From NCBI RefSeq assembly GCF_040802235.1, contig NC_133158.1:166071401-166135400 (forward strand): DNA of 64,000 nucleotides. Direction: 5' to 3'. This DNA comes from Manis javanica (taxonomy: Eukaryota > Chordata > Mammalia > Pholidota > Manidae). Made by a program: the position numbers and the translations under genes. Below, piece after piece: positions 35,331 through 47,435 of this stretch (within the stretch, counting starts at the first letter, position 1; each line of letters begins with the position of its first letter). The notes under the pieces were generated by a model that saw nothing but the letters and a program-made list of their open reading frames with translations, was not told where the DNA came from and made no database searches.

Positions 35331-36889
35331 TTAAAAAATTAATAAAAGAAAGCATAAAATATAAATTCTGAAAAAACAGTGAGAATAGTTGGAGGGAGGG
35401 AGTGTTTTCTTACCAACTTCCATTAAGCCTTAACCCATTTTGAAAATGTCATGTTATTTATGTGGGATGACCCTCACCCCGAGCTCCAGGGTTGATTCCT
35501 AATTGGCCTTAATTAATCAAAGTAATCCCAACCTCTGGGCCCAAACAATGGCTTCTGGCAATTCATGGGATTCCTATGGCCACAGGCACAGGACATGGAA
35601 ACCCAGCCAGCAAGCAGGAAGCTCAGGACTTCCATGGGACTTCAGGGACACAGACGCTCTTCCTCCTTCTGAATGAATGTTGTATGTGGATGTGAGGCCT
35701 GGACCTGCTTCTTGACATCTTGCCACGTTTGGGGATACCCCCACCACATGCCTGTCCGTGGGGGATGGAGATACCTCCCAGTTGTAGAAACACCCAGGGC
35801 CAGTTATTCACAGTCCCAGGCAGCTTCACAGCTAAGGCACTGGCCTCTTTTCTCTGCTTGGCCATCAGAATGATTTGAACGGTACTGTGAATCCTGAGCT
35901 AGTGCCATGAAGTAGCTGGGACAGTGTAGAGCTTATTTTGCTATTAACAGTTGGGGTGACAGCAGCAATATTCAGCATCCTGTGGCAACAGTTTCAGGAG
36001 CAGCATGTAGCATCCTGCACCCTGGATCAGGACGTAGTGTGCTATCTTTACCAAACTGGTTCTGTGGCCAAATTTTGGCTGTGAATCTACCTAGCCTTTG
36101 AGCTATCCAATATTGCTGCTATAAATTTATTACTTCCTACCTCAGTCGGAATCAATTTTTAGTGCTTAAACTGAGAACCCTCCCTAGAAACGTCCCTTTC
36201 TTGTCTAAATGCGTCTGAGCTGGACTTTGTTACTCAAAGCCAGAAGTACCCCAACTGATGCAGGAGTCCTGGCAGTAAGTGTTATCAGAGCTCTGAGCAA
36301 TAACAGATGGCTGGAGCAGGCTGTGTGCATAACGGAACTTAACCCAGTGCATCTACTGCAGGCAAGGAGGTTGTAGCAGGAAATAGGCACCGCAGCACGG
36401 AGAAGGCTGTGGGTGAGAACTCAGCTCTGCAGCCTAGCTCCTCCTGGAGCTGAGGGTGAGCATCATGTCCTCTTCACTGCCCGCTTTGCTGTGGGAATGG
36501 CAGGTTGGAAGAACACAGGCTAGCTTATCCTTTCCAATTTTTGTTTTCTCTCCTCACCCCAACCCAATCCCACTTTGATACTGTTAGCTGAAGGTTTGCA
36601 AACCCATCATTGTTCTGGGCCAGCAGAGCTGGCTGGCTGTGGTCTAGAATTTCAAGGAGCAGGTCTCATCCAGAGGTACCCAGGAAAGTGCTCTCCCAAG
36701 TGGCCTCTCTCCTGACAAACCCACTTGTTGAGAATCTCCTAGGCATAGGGAGCAGCCACTTAGTGTTGAGACCTTGTCCACTGGGTCATCAAGACATGAG
36801 GTTATGAAGCAATGTCCCCAAACAAAGTATGTTTAGAAATTATCTTGAATAATTACTGGCTTCATAACTGTGCTTATTTTTCTGTGTTC
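35331..36889. other. Unassigned intergenic DNA, partly degraded repeat
   Basis: No gene. Parts around 35470-36180 and 36220-36400 read like old LTR-type or DNA repeats ('ccccaactgatgcaggagtc'), but I cannot name them. Confidence 0.35.
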
Positions 36890-37345
36890 CCACTTGCACT
36901 TAGATTTTGGCTTGGTTATTTCTTAATCTTACTATTTTGTTAGCTCTTTGAGGCCTCTAAGATATATTTTTTCTAATTTAGCCAGCATTTGTAGTGGGAG
37001 AGTGGTCCGAAATATCTTGATAGCCATATTGTCAGAAATGAAAACTTTCCACTGAGTTTTTAATTTCATCGTTGTAGTTTTCATTCTTAAAAGTTTTAAA
37101 TGGTCTTTAAGTCTCTTTGGCATTTTAAAATCATTTCCTTTTGTCTGCACATATTTTCAAGCTTGTCTTGTATTTCTCTAAAACTGTTAAACATAGTCAT
37201 TTTATATTTTGTGTCTTGATGTGTCCAATATCCAAAGTCTTTGGAGTCCTTTACTGGTATCTGCTATTTCTGCTGGATCTTGCTCATGGTGCCTTGTTTC
37301 CTAGCATGCTTAGCATATGTTCATTCCTTGGAATTTGTGTGTGTT
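36890..37345 (-). mobile_element. Old LINE-1-related 5'-part fragment
   Basis: 'gtttttaatttcatcgttgt', 'tctttaagtctctttggcat' and 'gtcttgatgtgtccaatatc' fit the reversed 5'/ORF1 region of old L1 or HAL1 elements. The short frame on the minus strand is remnant. Confidence 0.5.
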
Positions 37346-37839
37346 TGTGAATTTCCAGAACTGATGAAAAAAAATCCATAAATGTGAAGAGCCTTCTCTA
37401 CTCACACCCTCCTCATTCTCCCCGCCCCACTACCCAAAAAAGAAAACCCCTAGAAAGACAAATTAAAAAACATACATATACACACATCAATAGTTATCAG
37501 ACTATATCATCTTGAAGAAAAAACATGAAAGGATGAACAATATATTTTTAACATGGGGCATGTGGGCAACGAGGTAAAGGGGAGGGTGGAGAAGGAACAA
37601 TGAGGGTAAGGAGGAGATGGGGGTGGGAATAGCATACAAAAAAGGGGAGAAAAGAAAAAATGCTGTGAGTACATTTAGGAATTTTTATAAATGTATGTAT
37701 ATAGAAAGAAATCTTAAAAATAACATGTACAAAGGAAAATAATATATCTTCAGAGGGAAACAACAAAAAATAAAATAATTAGAAACTCTAAGGATAGATT
37801 CAGAGAGTATCCTTTGGCCACATGCAAGGGAAATGACAG
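37346..37839. repeat. A-rich low-complexity stretch with G-rich patch
   Basis: Runs such as 'accccctagaaagacaaatt' and a GGAGGGTGGAGAAGG section (37580-37630). No gene; may be further LINE remnant. Confidence 0.4.
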
Positions 37840-38805
37840 GCCACAATCTTGGGAAATATATCATTATAACTCAATATACTATTTGAACTAATTAAAAGTA
37901 AATTATATTACTTTAGGATAAATATCTGCCCCTAAAAGAGGAACTGATAAAATTCAGAAACCAATCCTAATATATACAGAACTTTTAAAGTTGGTGAAAA
38001 AAATATCAACAATCAATTTTTAAAAAGCAGGAGTTGAACAAGTTAGTTGCTGAAGAGGACAAGCAAGGGCCAATAAAAACACAAAAAATTAAAATTGTCA
38101 TTAAATTGTTAAGTAAACACAAATTAGGGACCTTAAGCCTTCACTTGTCATGTCTATAGCAAATTTTCCCTTCTGGTCTGATTCTGGATTTCAAAGTCTT
38201 AAAAGTTGTCTTTTATTTACATACAGACTTACATTTTTGCCTCTCATGTTTGAAGAGTCATTCTTTTTATGAAGTGATATTATTTTATACCCTTGAGATT
38301 TGCAAAAACTGAAGAGGTTATAATAACATAGTCAGGAATGTGAGGAAATCAACATTCTCATCCCATGTAGTTGATGGGAGTGCAAACAACAGATTTTGAA
38401 ATATAATCAGGCAATAATATTAAAATATTAAACATGTTCATCGTTTGAACTTGCAGTCCTGCTTTGAGGTATCTCTGTCTCAGGAATAAATGAACTAGAC
38501 AATACGAGGATGTCTCTTGCAACACTGTTTATAATACAAAACTCTATGGGAAGAGGGGAGGCAGAGATAGCTGAACATCCACCAATAATGAAATGGCATG
38601 TTCTTTGGAGATTTACAAAAATGAGGTCTTTTTTTCCACTACTGATATTAATTATATTTACATTAATTACTTTATATGGAAGGCTATCCATAATATACTA
38701 TTAAATGAAGAAAGCAAGATACAGGATGTAACACACAATTTATTGTTTTTGCTGACCCAGGATTTATTAATCTTTCTGGTGAAACAGAACCTGGGTTCCT
38801 TTTAG
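37840..38805 (+). mobile_element. Old L1 (L1M-type) ORF2 fragment, upstream piece
   Basis: 'agggccaataaaaacacaaa', 'gggagtgcaaacaacagatt', 'gttcatcgtttgaacttgca' and 'ggctatccataatatactat' follow the order of old L1 ORF2. Its 3' continuation appears at 39655-39900 beyond two inserted repeats. Confidence 0.6.
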
Positions 38806-38808
38806 AAG

Positions 38809-39219
38809 TGTTATGGACTAGATGTTTGTATCTTCCCCACCCCCACCCCAACTCATATGTTAAATCATAACTCCCAGTGCAGTGGCTTAGGGAGTGGGTC
38901 CTTTGGGAGATAATCAGGTCATGAGGATGGAGCCCTCACGAATGGGATTAGTGCCCTTATAAGGAGAGACTTGAGAACTTTCTTTTTTCCTTCTCCTTCT
39001 CCTTCCTTCCATCTTTCCTCTCCTTTCTCTTCTCCCAGCTCTTTCTTTTCTCTCTCTAAGATAGCTGTCTGCAAACCAGGAAAAGTGTGCTCACTGGATA
39101 CCAGGTCTTCCCATGCCTTCATCTTGGGCTTCCCAGGCTCCATAACTGTGAGGAATAAATGTTTGTTGCTTAAGCCACACAGTCTAGGGTATTTTTTTAT
39201 GGCAGCCCAAATTAAGACA
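38809..39219 (+). repeat. LTR-type old interspersed repeat inserted in the old L1
   Basis: Begins TGTTATGGACTAGATG and ends AATTAAGACA (TG...CA). Inner blocks: 'taatcaggtcatgaggatgg', 'attagtgcccttataaggag', 'gaataaatgtttgttgctta'. A pyrimidine-rich CTTCTC run spans 38980-39058. Common in mammals; family name not assigned. Confidence 0.6.
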
Positions 39220-39239
39220 GGGAGCTTAATTTCAATCCA

Positions 39240-39650
39240 TGGGTGTCTATGACACAGGCCTGGAAGATCACCATCAGAGCATTCCTTTGGCCACAAGGAT
39301 TGATTCAGGGATGGGCACCTGATCCAGTCAGATGCAGTGTATGCAAAATCTCAGAACTTCTGTTGATTCTTTTTTAAAAGAAACATGCTCTTTTCTCCTG
39401 GGTTTGGGACTGTGAAGATGTAAGCTGGAGCTATGGCACCCATCTTGCCATCACAAGAAAAGACATGCCCAATAATGGGCCAATAGAGAGAGAAACAGGG
39501 CCAAGACAAAGCCAAACCAAGTGCTGTTTTAAGTCCCTAGATCTAGCTATGCCTGAAGCCTTCGCAGCTTCATGAATAAATCCTCTTTTTTACTTAAACT
39601 ATTTTCTGTTTCTGTTACTTGCAACAAAAAGAGTCCTGATTAATATATAA
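39240..39650 (+). repeat. Second old interspersed repeat in the old L1
   Basis: 'gattgattcagggatgggca', 'ctagctatgcctgaagcctt' and 'gcaacaaaaagagtcctgat' are the ordered blocks of another common mammalian LTR-type repeat; name not assigned. Confidence 0.5.
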
Positions 39651-39654
39651 TGTA

Positions 39655-39900
39655 GATGATTTGATTCTGACTTTATAAAACAGAGCCTTTATAGTTATGC
39701 ATTTGTGCTTGGATAAATGCATCTGTACATATTTGTTTGGTGTGGATGATATGCACTGAAATGTTAACATTTCAGAGTGGTGAAGTTGGAGGGAATGAAT
39801 TAGTAACTATTTTTTTATACACCTCTGTAATGTTTGACTTGCATACAGGTACTTGTATCTTTTGCAATATTTAAAACCCTATGAATTTAAAACAATGGGT
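39655..39900 (+). mobile_element. Old L1 (L1M-type) 3' UTR, downstream piece
   Basis: 'atgcactgaaatgttaacat', 'ttcagagtggtgaagttgga' and 'ctatttttttatacacctct' match old L1 3' UTR and continue the element at 37840-38805. Confidence 0.55.
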
Positions 39901-42714
39901 GTCATGTATTTTATATTTTTCCAAATATGGAATTTTATGGAAGGGGGTATGATGCAAATGATCTTGGAAAAGAAAAAAAAGCTTAAATTTGATGTAGAAA
40001 CATTTTCAAACAAATAATCATGTTAACTGATGAAAACCTAGAAAAGCATTTCTGAATAACCTTGATTTTACAACTTAAATTTAATTTATTGCCATTTATG
40101 TCTTTATCTTGAATAAAAATGATTAACAGTTTTTAAAATGGCCTTACTCCCTTCTAACCTGATGCATGTATGACATTAATCCAATATATTTGGGACTAGA
40201 AAAAAGTATTTCTCCCTAATGATTAAAATATATCCTCTTCACGTAAAGAAGACAAAATAAAAAATTATTTCACATTAACCTGGAAATCTATCTGTCTAAA
40301 TTTTAATTCTGAGTTAATAGAGTAATTATAAGTTCCAATCATAGCTTATTTTGAAATATATTTTAGATGATCACTTGTGACAATGGTTAAGACTTCTTTC
40401 CATATTGGCATCTTTCATTTCCTGATTATAAATTTAACCAAGTGTCTGATCAGCCTGAATGATCAAAATCTTGATCTCATAAATTTATGAAAACACAATT
40501 TAGAGGTATATTGTTGTTACAGTATTTACATTTCCATTATTTAGTAAGATTTTTTTTCCCTCCTGGAGGTTGGGGAAAGGAGCTCAGGGGGAACACTAAC
40601 GACAGTGCACAGGGGAACACATCGCCAATGCTTTTGCACTTGCATTTGGCATTTCACAGGTCTTAATTTCACAGCCCATTTTAAACCCATAAAAGGTCAC
40701 TTACTTTCTCTCACAAGCCTTTAACTCACTTGAGAGCCAGGCTTAGCGGAAGATAAAGCCCCTGTGAATTGGTAACCTGGTTTTGGTAGAAGACTTACAT
40801 AGTAACTAAGGTGTTGGATAAACAGACTACTTACCATTTATTTACAAAGAAGCCTCAAAGCTATGACCATTTGATTTTATTGACTTTTTTCTTTCTAGCA
40901 CAGTATAGCTGTCTTGAGGCTCCTTTTTCCAGGAAGAGGATCAGTTTAAACATAATTGTAAGTTGGGAGTTATTTCCTTGCATATAGGTATATCAGGCTA
41001 TTAGATGCTATCTGCAAGTCCAGGATATCATGTTTTTAGGTAGAAATGATCATGTCTATCAGCAAATTACAGGAAAAAAAGGCATTTTTAACAGAATAGG
41101 ATTTCTAGTGTACTATGTATTAAATATGAGATCCCTCAAAATGAAACTGTTGACAAATGACAGTGAGTGAAATAACAATGCCCTTTGAGAAAAGCACAGT
41201 AATATGTAAATAATTTTGATCTTATAAAATCCATCTTGTAAGAGAACATAATTGGTTTTATTGATTTACAGTACCATTAAAATTCTTGTCATATAAAATT
41301 TAGCAGCTAGCCTGGACATTAAATTTTAAACTCAGAATTACCATCAATCTTTTATTTAGATCTGATAGACTTCTGATAGCCTTCCACTTCTCCAAAGGTG
41401 GAATCTTAATATGGTTCTTCCACACGGAGCAATTCACCTTCAGGATGCTGTGTCCTCCTGTACAAATCTATAAGCAAAAGTATTATCTCTTATAATAGAA
41501 ATCATGTACGACTAAAGTTTTTTCACTTTGCATTGGAGTGAAGATTATGTTGCTTTCACTAACTAACAGCTTATGCTTTTTCTCAGCCTTGTTAACTGTA
41601 GCCAAGTCCTTAGTTTTCATGAATAGAATTGAAAATGCTGTTCTTTTCATCTTCTGGGTTGAATTCTGGGTCATACAAAGCTTAAGTGAAGGGATTCTAA
41701 ACCTAAAATCTTGTAATTATGGAATTGTCTGTTTTGGTTGGTGCTTGGTCTTCCTTCTCCCTCTGCTTCTAAGTTGGGAAGAGAGCTCTCTGGACAGCAA
41801 ATAAGAAAGTCTTGGCTTACTCATCTGTGGTAAAGCAAGCAATTTAAAGAGCCCATCTATTTAGCTACTGTTTGTTTTGTTTTGTTTAATCTGGGATTAG
41901 GCCTAGGTTTGCAAAAGAAATCTACACTTGGAGTGGACAGGATTTTTTAAGACAGTGTTATTTGATAGTAGTTTCTCCGACTCTTTTGAGTGGTTTGTGA
42001 TTGGAGATTTAAAAAGTTTAGTAAAGCTCTGACAAATTTGAAGGCACAGTTTTGGAGGGAATAGGAATATATACAAATTGATCAAATAACTTACTAAAGG
42101 ACTTCTAAATGACAGCATAGGCTCTTTAACCAAGTTTTAAAGAAACTTGGAATAATTCCTCTAGTGATCTACTTTATGTGTTTTTACCACTAACCATCAT
42201 CTAAGGGAGGACCATGTAACTCATTACTGTAATGGCTGGTGTCAAGAAATCCTCTGGGGAGGGAGACCTTAGAACTACAGCCTCATTTTTAATTGGAGTG
42301 TGGTGAAAAAGAAACTAGTCACAGCTGGAACAAGGGGCCAGGCGACAGCTTGCCTGTCTGGGGCAACCAGTAGTCAGCAAAGCTTTGCACCAGCATATGT
42401 GACAATTTTTACAACCAGTTTGGTTGCTTAAATTGTGTAAACTCTTAAAGGGACCTAATAGAAGACATTTCCTAGATTTAGAATTTGACAGTTAGTTTTA
42501 GGAAAGACTTCACTGGGTAATGTGACCTTCCACCTTAGAGACAGCATTATTAATAAAGGGCATTAGTTTAGTTTTATTTTTGTAATGCCAGTAAACTTAA
42601 AGGGATGTCTTGGCAGTCACTGAAAGTAGGAAAACATATTTGTGATGCAGTGTTTTCCTCACTGTTGTTTTCTTTACTTGGAGAGCCTGTGGGAAAGATG
42701 ATGAATTGGAAGGA
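39901..42714. other. Long AT-rich stretch without recognisable repeat or gene
   Basis: About 2.8 kb in which I recognise neither a transposable element nor an exon. Short frames such as 41538-41804 have no family features. It could be very old repeat or conserved non-coding DNA. Confidence 0.45.
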
Positions 42715-42905
42715 GTAAGGCCTCAGGGCCAAGCAGACAGACTTGAGTTAATATTTCAACTCTACAGTTACTGGCTGCATGACTGTGAGCATGAAACTTA
42801 CTCTCTGTTTCCTCAGATGTCAAGTGAAATTAATGACAATTATACTGAGTGGATGTGGAGATAATGAAGTAACACGTACAAGTACCTAGCACATAGGAGA
42901 TCCGC
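42715..42905 (+). repeat. MIR SINE fossil
   Basis: 'ttactggctgcatgactgtg', 'ctctgtttcctcagatgtca' and 'agtacctagcacataggaga' are forward MIR. Confidence 0.75.
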
Positions 42906-44155
42906 CTGAATGTTACATTACTCCCTCTTTCCCTGCCTCTGCCTGGAAAATCAGTTATCTTTCAGGTTGATTCAACAGTTCTCACCTGCCAGCTCTCAAG
43001 ACCCTTCTCTCATCATGAAAATGGAACCATTGGACTATGGCAGGGATGTTTTTCCCAGCTGGTCTTTGGAACACGGAGGACTGTGCTCCCTCCAAAAGAC
43101 ACAGAACTAATTGTCTTCAAACAACCAAGAACCCCTCAGAAGCATGAGGAGCAGATCTGCTACTGGGCCCCAGAGTCAGTGAAGGAAGATCTCTTGTTCT
43201 CTTTTGTACAGTCCAGTCATGAGAGTTCTGTAAAGTCAACTGACTAACAAAGAAACCTCTGCCTTTATCACTGACTCTCAACCTAATATCCTCTTCACTG
43301 ACTAATCTTTCCAATTGATCTGCCCTTTGGTCTAATTTTCCATCTGCTGTTTGCTTGACTGAGAAATCTGCTGCATTCACAGAACCAAATCAGTCAACAC
43401 TCACACCAACCCAGGTCATCACACTGGCAGATTTCCCCTTTGACAGATTTCCCTCCTCCATCTCTGATCTTCACAGTAACCATCACAATTCTGCATAAGC
43501 TTCCATAAAGAGGGACAGTTTCTATGAAGAGAGATGGCTAAATCAGTATTTTTTACCTGCTTTGCTGCCAGAATTCAATGATCTGTCATAGTTCTTGCCC
43601 AGTTCACCTAATCATTATTGATGTTTTTAGCTTTGCTTAAAGTATAGGGTTAACTGGTTTCATAACCCACTTGAGAGTTAAAATTTGAAGTATAACTTTA
43701 GCAACATTTTATTATCCTTTTCCACAATCCAGAGCACATACTATTTTATACTTAATGGTTCCTCTAATTGCAGCTATCCTCCAAGACTTTTCTTGTATTT
43801 TCTACCCGGGAAGGTTTTTATGATAATCATTCTATCCTGAATCATCCCATAAACATTTTGTCTTACCAATCATTGCTTCAATCCTACAGACGAAGCATAG
43901 CTTACTCTAAATGACATTGACTAAGATGCTATGGTCTATAAAGTCTTTGAAATTCATGCCTGAATTTAATCATTTGTAGATTTTTATTAAAAAATCTCTC
44001 ACTTCTACAATTGGGAGTGTTTATAAGTTGTTTATGTTAAACAATTCACCCAGCATGCTCTTCATATTAATTAACCCTTTCAAATAAATTTTATGTTTTG
44101 TCTATGATTCAAATAAGTTTTTTGTTCTGTCTATGATGTTGTCATTTGATGGTAT
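42906..44155. other. Unassigned intergenic DNA
   Basis: No gene or nameable repeat. Confidence 0.4.
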
Positions 44156-44500
44156 AGGTCAGGGTTGCCAAACTTTTTCTGTAAAGGGCCAGACAGTAAA
44201 TATGTTAAGCTTTGCAGGCCATACAATCTCTGTCCCAGCTACTCGACTCTGCAGTCTCTAGCAGTCAGAGACAATTTATAAATGAATGAGCATGGATGTG
44301 AGCCAGTATAACTTTACCTATAGGTACGAAAACGTGAATGAAATACAATTTCATGTGTCTTGAAGTATTATTCTTTTTTTTATTTTTTTCAACCATTAAA
44401 AAATGGAAGAACCATTATTTGCTGTGGGCTACACAGATCTACCAGAAGGCTGGATTTCCTCTGTGGCTGTACTTTTCTGACTACAGTACAGTTTATGGCC
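44156..44500. mobile_element. hAT-type (Charlie-related) DNA transposon fossil
   Basis: 'cagggttgccaaactttttc', 'gtaaagggccagacagtaaa', 'taagctttgcaggccataca' and 'caaccattaaaaaatggaag' are consecutive blocks of a common mammalian hAT MITE. The right end is decayed. Confidence 0.7.
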
Positions 44501-44545
44501 AGGAGCAGATCCAGGTTTTGTGGAGACAGAATTTTTTACAATTTA

Positions 44546-44582
44546 GGGGGCCTTCTTTAGGAAAAAGGGGGCCTTCTTTAGG
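44546..44582. repeat. 21-bp tandem, 1.8 copies, at the junction of an L1 duplicate
   Basis: GGGGGCCTTCTTTAGG at 44546-44561 and again at 44567-44582, separated by AAAAA; directly abuts the L1-derived segment at 44583. Confidence 0.9.
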
Positions 44583-44703
44583 CCTCCCTCTCCACACACC
44601 CTCCCCCACTTCTCCTCTTTGGTAACCTCTAGTCTCTTCTTGGAGTCTGTGAGTCTCATGCTGTTTTGTTCCTTCAGTTTTGCTTTGTTGTTAAACTACA
44701 AAT
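44583..44703 (-). mobile_element. 121-bp L1 3'-UTR segment nearly identical to 45564-45685
   Basis: Aligns with part of the L1 at 45330-46272 with only one 1-base indel, one substitution and a 2-base indel by eye. It shares variants (CCTCTAGTCTCTTCTTGG, GAGTCTCATGCTG) absent from the other L1s here. It has no poly(A) tail and no target-site duplication. Confidence 0.85.
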
Positions 44704-45184
44704 ACAAAATTAGATACAGGGCTTTGGGAGGGACTCATGCAGATGACAGATCCTTAAAAACTGTGCCTCCTTGGTGTCCTGGTGAGTTTGCTTCTTGGTG
44801 ACATTTGGGCAATTCTGCTGCAGAGGTTTCCAGACTGGTGATTATTGGCGACACCAAGAAAGCTTTTCTAATGACACGTTCCAAAGCCCTGACAGATTGC
44901 CTGACTTAGAACCTCAGAAGGAAGACCCTAGGAATCAGCTGTCTTAGAATTTTTGTAGGTAATTCTACTATGCAGCCAGGTATGGAAACCACTATCTTAC
45001 TAACCATTTTATAATAGTGAATGAGTCCATTAGAATTTGTACCACAAACACCTTTATTGCCTTCATTGTGCAGCCTGCCCAGAAATAAATTTTTACTGTT
45101 GCTCTTGACCATAGCCAAAATGTTAGTTTTATCAAGAAAGCTCTGTTTTTAAATTGTCTTAACAGAGCCTATATACATACTGTT
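44704..45184. other. Unassigned spacer
   Basis: No feature recognised. Confidence 0.4.
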
Positions 45185-45246
45185 ATGCTAGGCCATTTTT
45201 TCTCTTTATAGTGAAATGCTAGGCCATCTATTCTCTTTATAGTGGA
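45185..45246. repeat. 31-bp tandem duplication (two copies)
   Basis: Copies at 45185-45215 and 45216-45246 share ATGCTAGGCCAT and TTCTCTTTATAGTG, with 3 mismatches in 31. Confidence 0.9.
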
Positions 45247-45317
45247 ATTAACTTATCCATAGTTAATTGGCTCTTTGCCATTTGGACTCAGTTTAATATC
45301 TTTATATATTAATCGTC

Positions 45318-46284
45318 ATTTCAAAACTACTTTTTTATTAAGGTATTTTTGCTATACAATCTTATGAAGGATTTACATGAGCAACATTGTGGTTTCAACA
45401 TTCACCCATATTATCAAGTACCCCCACAACCCCATTGCAGTCATTGTCCATCAGCATAGTAAGATGCTATAGTCAGTACTTGTCTTCTCTGTGCTATATT
45501 GCTTTCCCCGTGACCCCCTCTACATTACGTGTGTTAATCATAATAGCCCTTAATTCCCTTCTCCCTCCCTCTCCACACACCCTCCCCACTTCTCCTCTTT
45601 GGTAACCTCTAGTCTCTTCTTGGAGTCTGTGAGTCTCATGCTGTTTTGTTCCTTCAGTTTTGCTTTGTTGTTATACTCCACAAATGAGTGAAATCATTTG
45701 GTACTTGTCTTCCTCCACCTAGCTTATTTCACTGAGCATAATACCCTCTAGCTCTATCCATGTTGTTGCAAATGGTAGGATTTGTTTACTTCTTATGGCT
45801 GAATAATATTCCATTGTGTATATGTACCACATCTTCTTTATCCATTCATCTACGGATGGTTGCTTCCATATCTTGGCTATTGTAAATAGTGGTGCATAGG
45901 GGTGCATATGTCTTTTTGAGGCTGGGAAACTGCATTTTTAGGGTAAATTTCTAGGAGTGGAATTACTGGGTCAAATGGTCTTTCTATTTTGAGTTTTTTG
46001 AGGAACCTCCATATTACTTTCCACAATGGTTGAACTAGTTTACATTCCCACCAGCAGTGTAGGAGGGTTCCCCTTTCTCCACATCCTCGCAAGCTTTCGT
46101 TGTTCCTTGTCTTTTGGATGTTGGCCAACCTAACTGGTGCGAGGTGATACCTCATTGTGGTTTAATTTGCATTTCCCTGATGATTAACGATGTGGAGCAT
46201 CTTTTCATGTGCTTGTTGGCCATCTGAATTTCTTCTTTGGCAAAGTGTCTGTTCAGATCCTCTGCCCATTTTATTTCAAAACTA
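45318..46284 (-). mobile_element. 5'-truncated L1 with exact 12-bp target-site duplication
   Basis: Body 45330-46272: short T tail, 3' UTR, then an ORF2 C-terminal remnant (frames at 45719-45907 and 45877-46155, containing [12 protein letters not shown] and SVDEWIKKMWY) broken by a frameshift. ATTTCAAAACTA is exact at 45318-45329 and 46273-46284. Confidence 0.93.
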
Positions 46285-46614
46285 TTTAAAAAATTTTTAA
46301 CTCTGAGTTGGCATACATTTCAGATAATAAAATAAATGGCTGTTGAAGAACATCTGATACTTATGTCATTAAATTTGAGAGTCAGTTTATAAACCAAGGT
46401 GTAAAGGTAGTAGCTGAGTCACTCTACTTGCCCTACTCATCATGAAATTTATAGAAACCTGTTTCATACCCCTGTATGTATTGTGCATCCTTTGAATTCT
46501 TCAAATACACTATAATTATTTATGTGATGCTGAGAGATCTTCTTAGTCAAAATTGGGTAGTTCTGTCTGAAGAGTATATAGATAGTACCACATCCAGTCA
46601 TTTTTCATTTGCTT
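46285..46614. other. Unassigned spacer
   Basis: No feature recognised. Confidence 0.4.
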
Positions 46615-46950
46615 TTCCTTAATTCATACATTCAACAAATATCAAATGAGTGCCTACAGTGTGCTTGGGACTGTGCTGGATGCTGAGGATCCATGTCTGC
46701 AGTCGTAGGGCTTAGATTCTAATGGGGAGAGAGAAATAACAAACAAGGTATTCACATGGTGAAAAGTAATATATATGAAGTAAAACAGGATGAAGCCATG
46801 GTGAACATGTGTGTATGTGGGGAGAGGGGAGGCAGGGGCAGCTACTTAGATAATCAAAAGTGGTGGTGACATTTGAGCTGAGACCTAAACGATGAGAAGG
46901 ACATGTCCAGCACATGGGAGATTGAAGGTCTTGAAATGTGTCTGGTGCCA
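46615..46950 (-). repeat. L2 LINE 3'-end fossil
   Basis: 'attcaacaaatatcaaatga', 'gggactgtgctggatgctga' and 'gtggtgacatttgagctgag' are reversed L2 blocks in order. Confidence 0.8.
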
Positions 46951-46954
46951 CATG

Positions 46955-47097
46955 TTGAAATGATAATATTTTGGATATGGTGGGTTAAATAAAATGTATT
47001 ACTAAAATTAATTTCACCTGATTTTTTTTATCCTTTTAATGTGGCTACTAGAAAATTCCGTTTGTGGTTTGCATTATATTTCTATTGGACAGCACTG
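46955..47097. mobile_element. hAT (Charlie/MER5-like) fossil
   Basis: 'atgataatattttggatatg', 'ccttttaatgtggctactag' and the terminal 'tattggacagcactg' fit a Charlie-type MITE, one end present. Confidence 0.7.
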
Positions 47098-47214
47098 ACC
47101 TAGGAAGGAAGTTAATTTGAATTCTGATCTTTTTCCAAAGTGTACACATGTCCCAGGGTCTTCGTGGATTGGGTGTTTTATGGGTCCTTAAGAGTCTGAG
47201 CTAATAGAACACAA
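47098..47214. other. Short unassigned spacer
   Basis: Nothing recognised. Confidence 0.4.
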
Positions 47215-47350
47215 GCTAAAATGTACTGAACGTTTACTTTGTGCTGGGCACTGGGCAAACTAGCTGTACATTCATTCACTGAATCCTCACACTACTCTGA
47301 AATAAGTATTTCCAACCCATTTTACAGATGAGGGACCAAGCATTTCCTAA
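47215..47350 (-). repeat. MIR SINE fossil
   Basis: 'ctttgtgctgggcactgggc', 'cactgaatcctcacactact' and 'cccattttacagatgaggga' are reversed MIR. Confidence 0.85.
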
Positions 47351-47435
47351 AATGACAAGATTATGAAATAATGACAAGAGAAATCACTCCCAGTCGAGGT
47401 CTGATGTTGCAAGAGGCAAGTACAGTGGACGGAAG

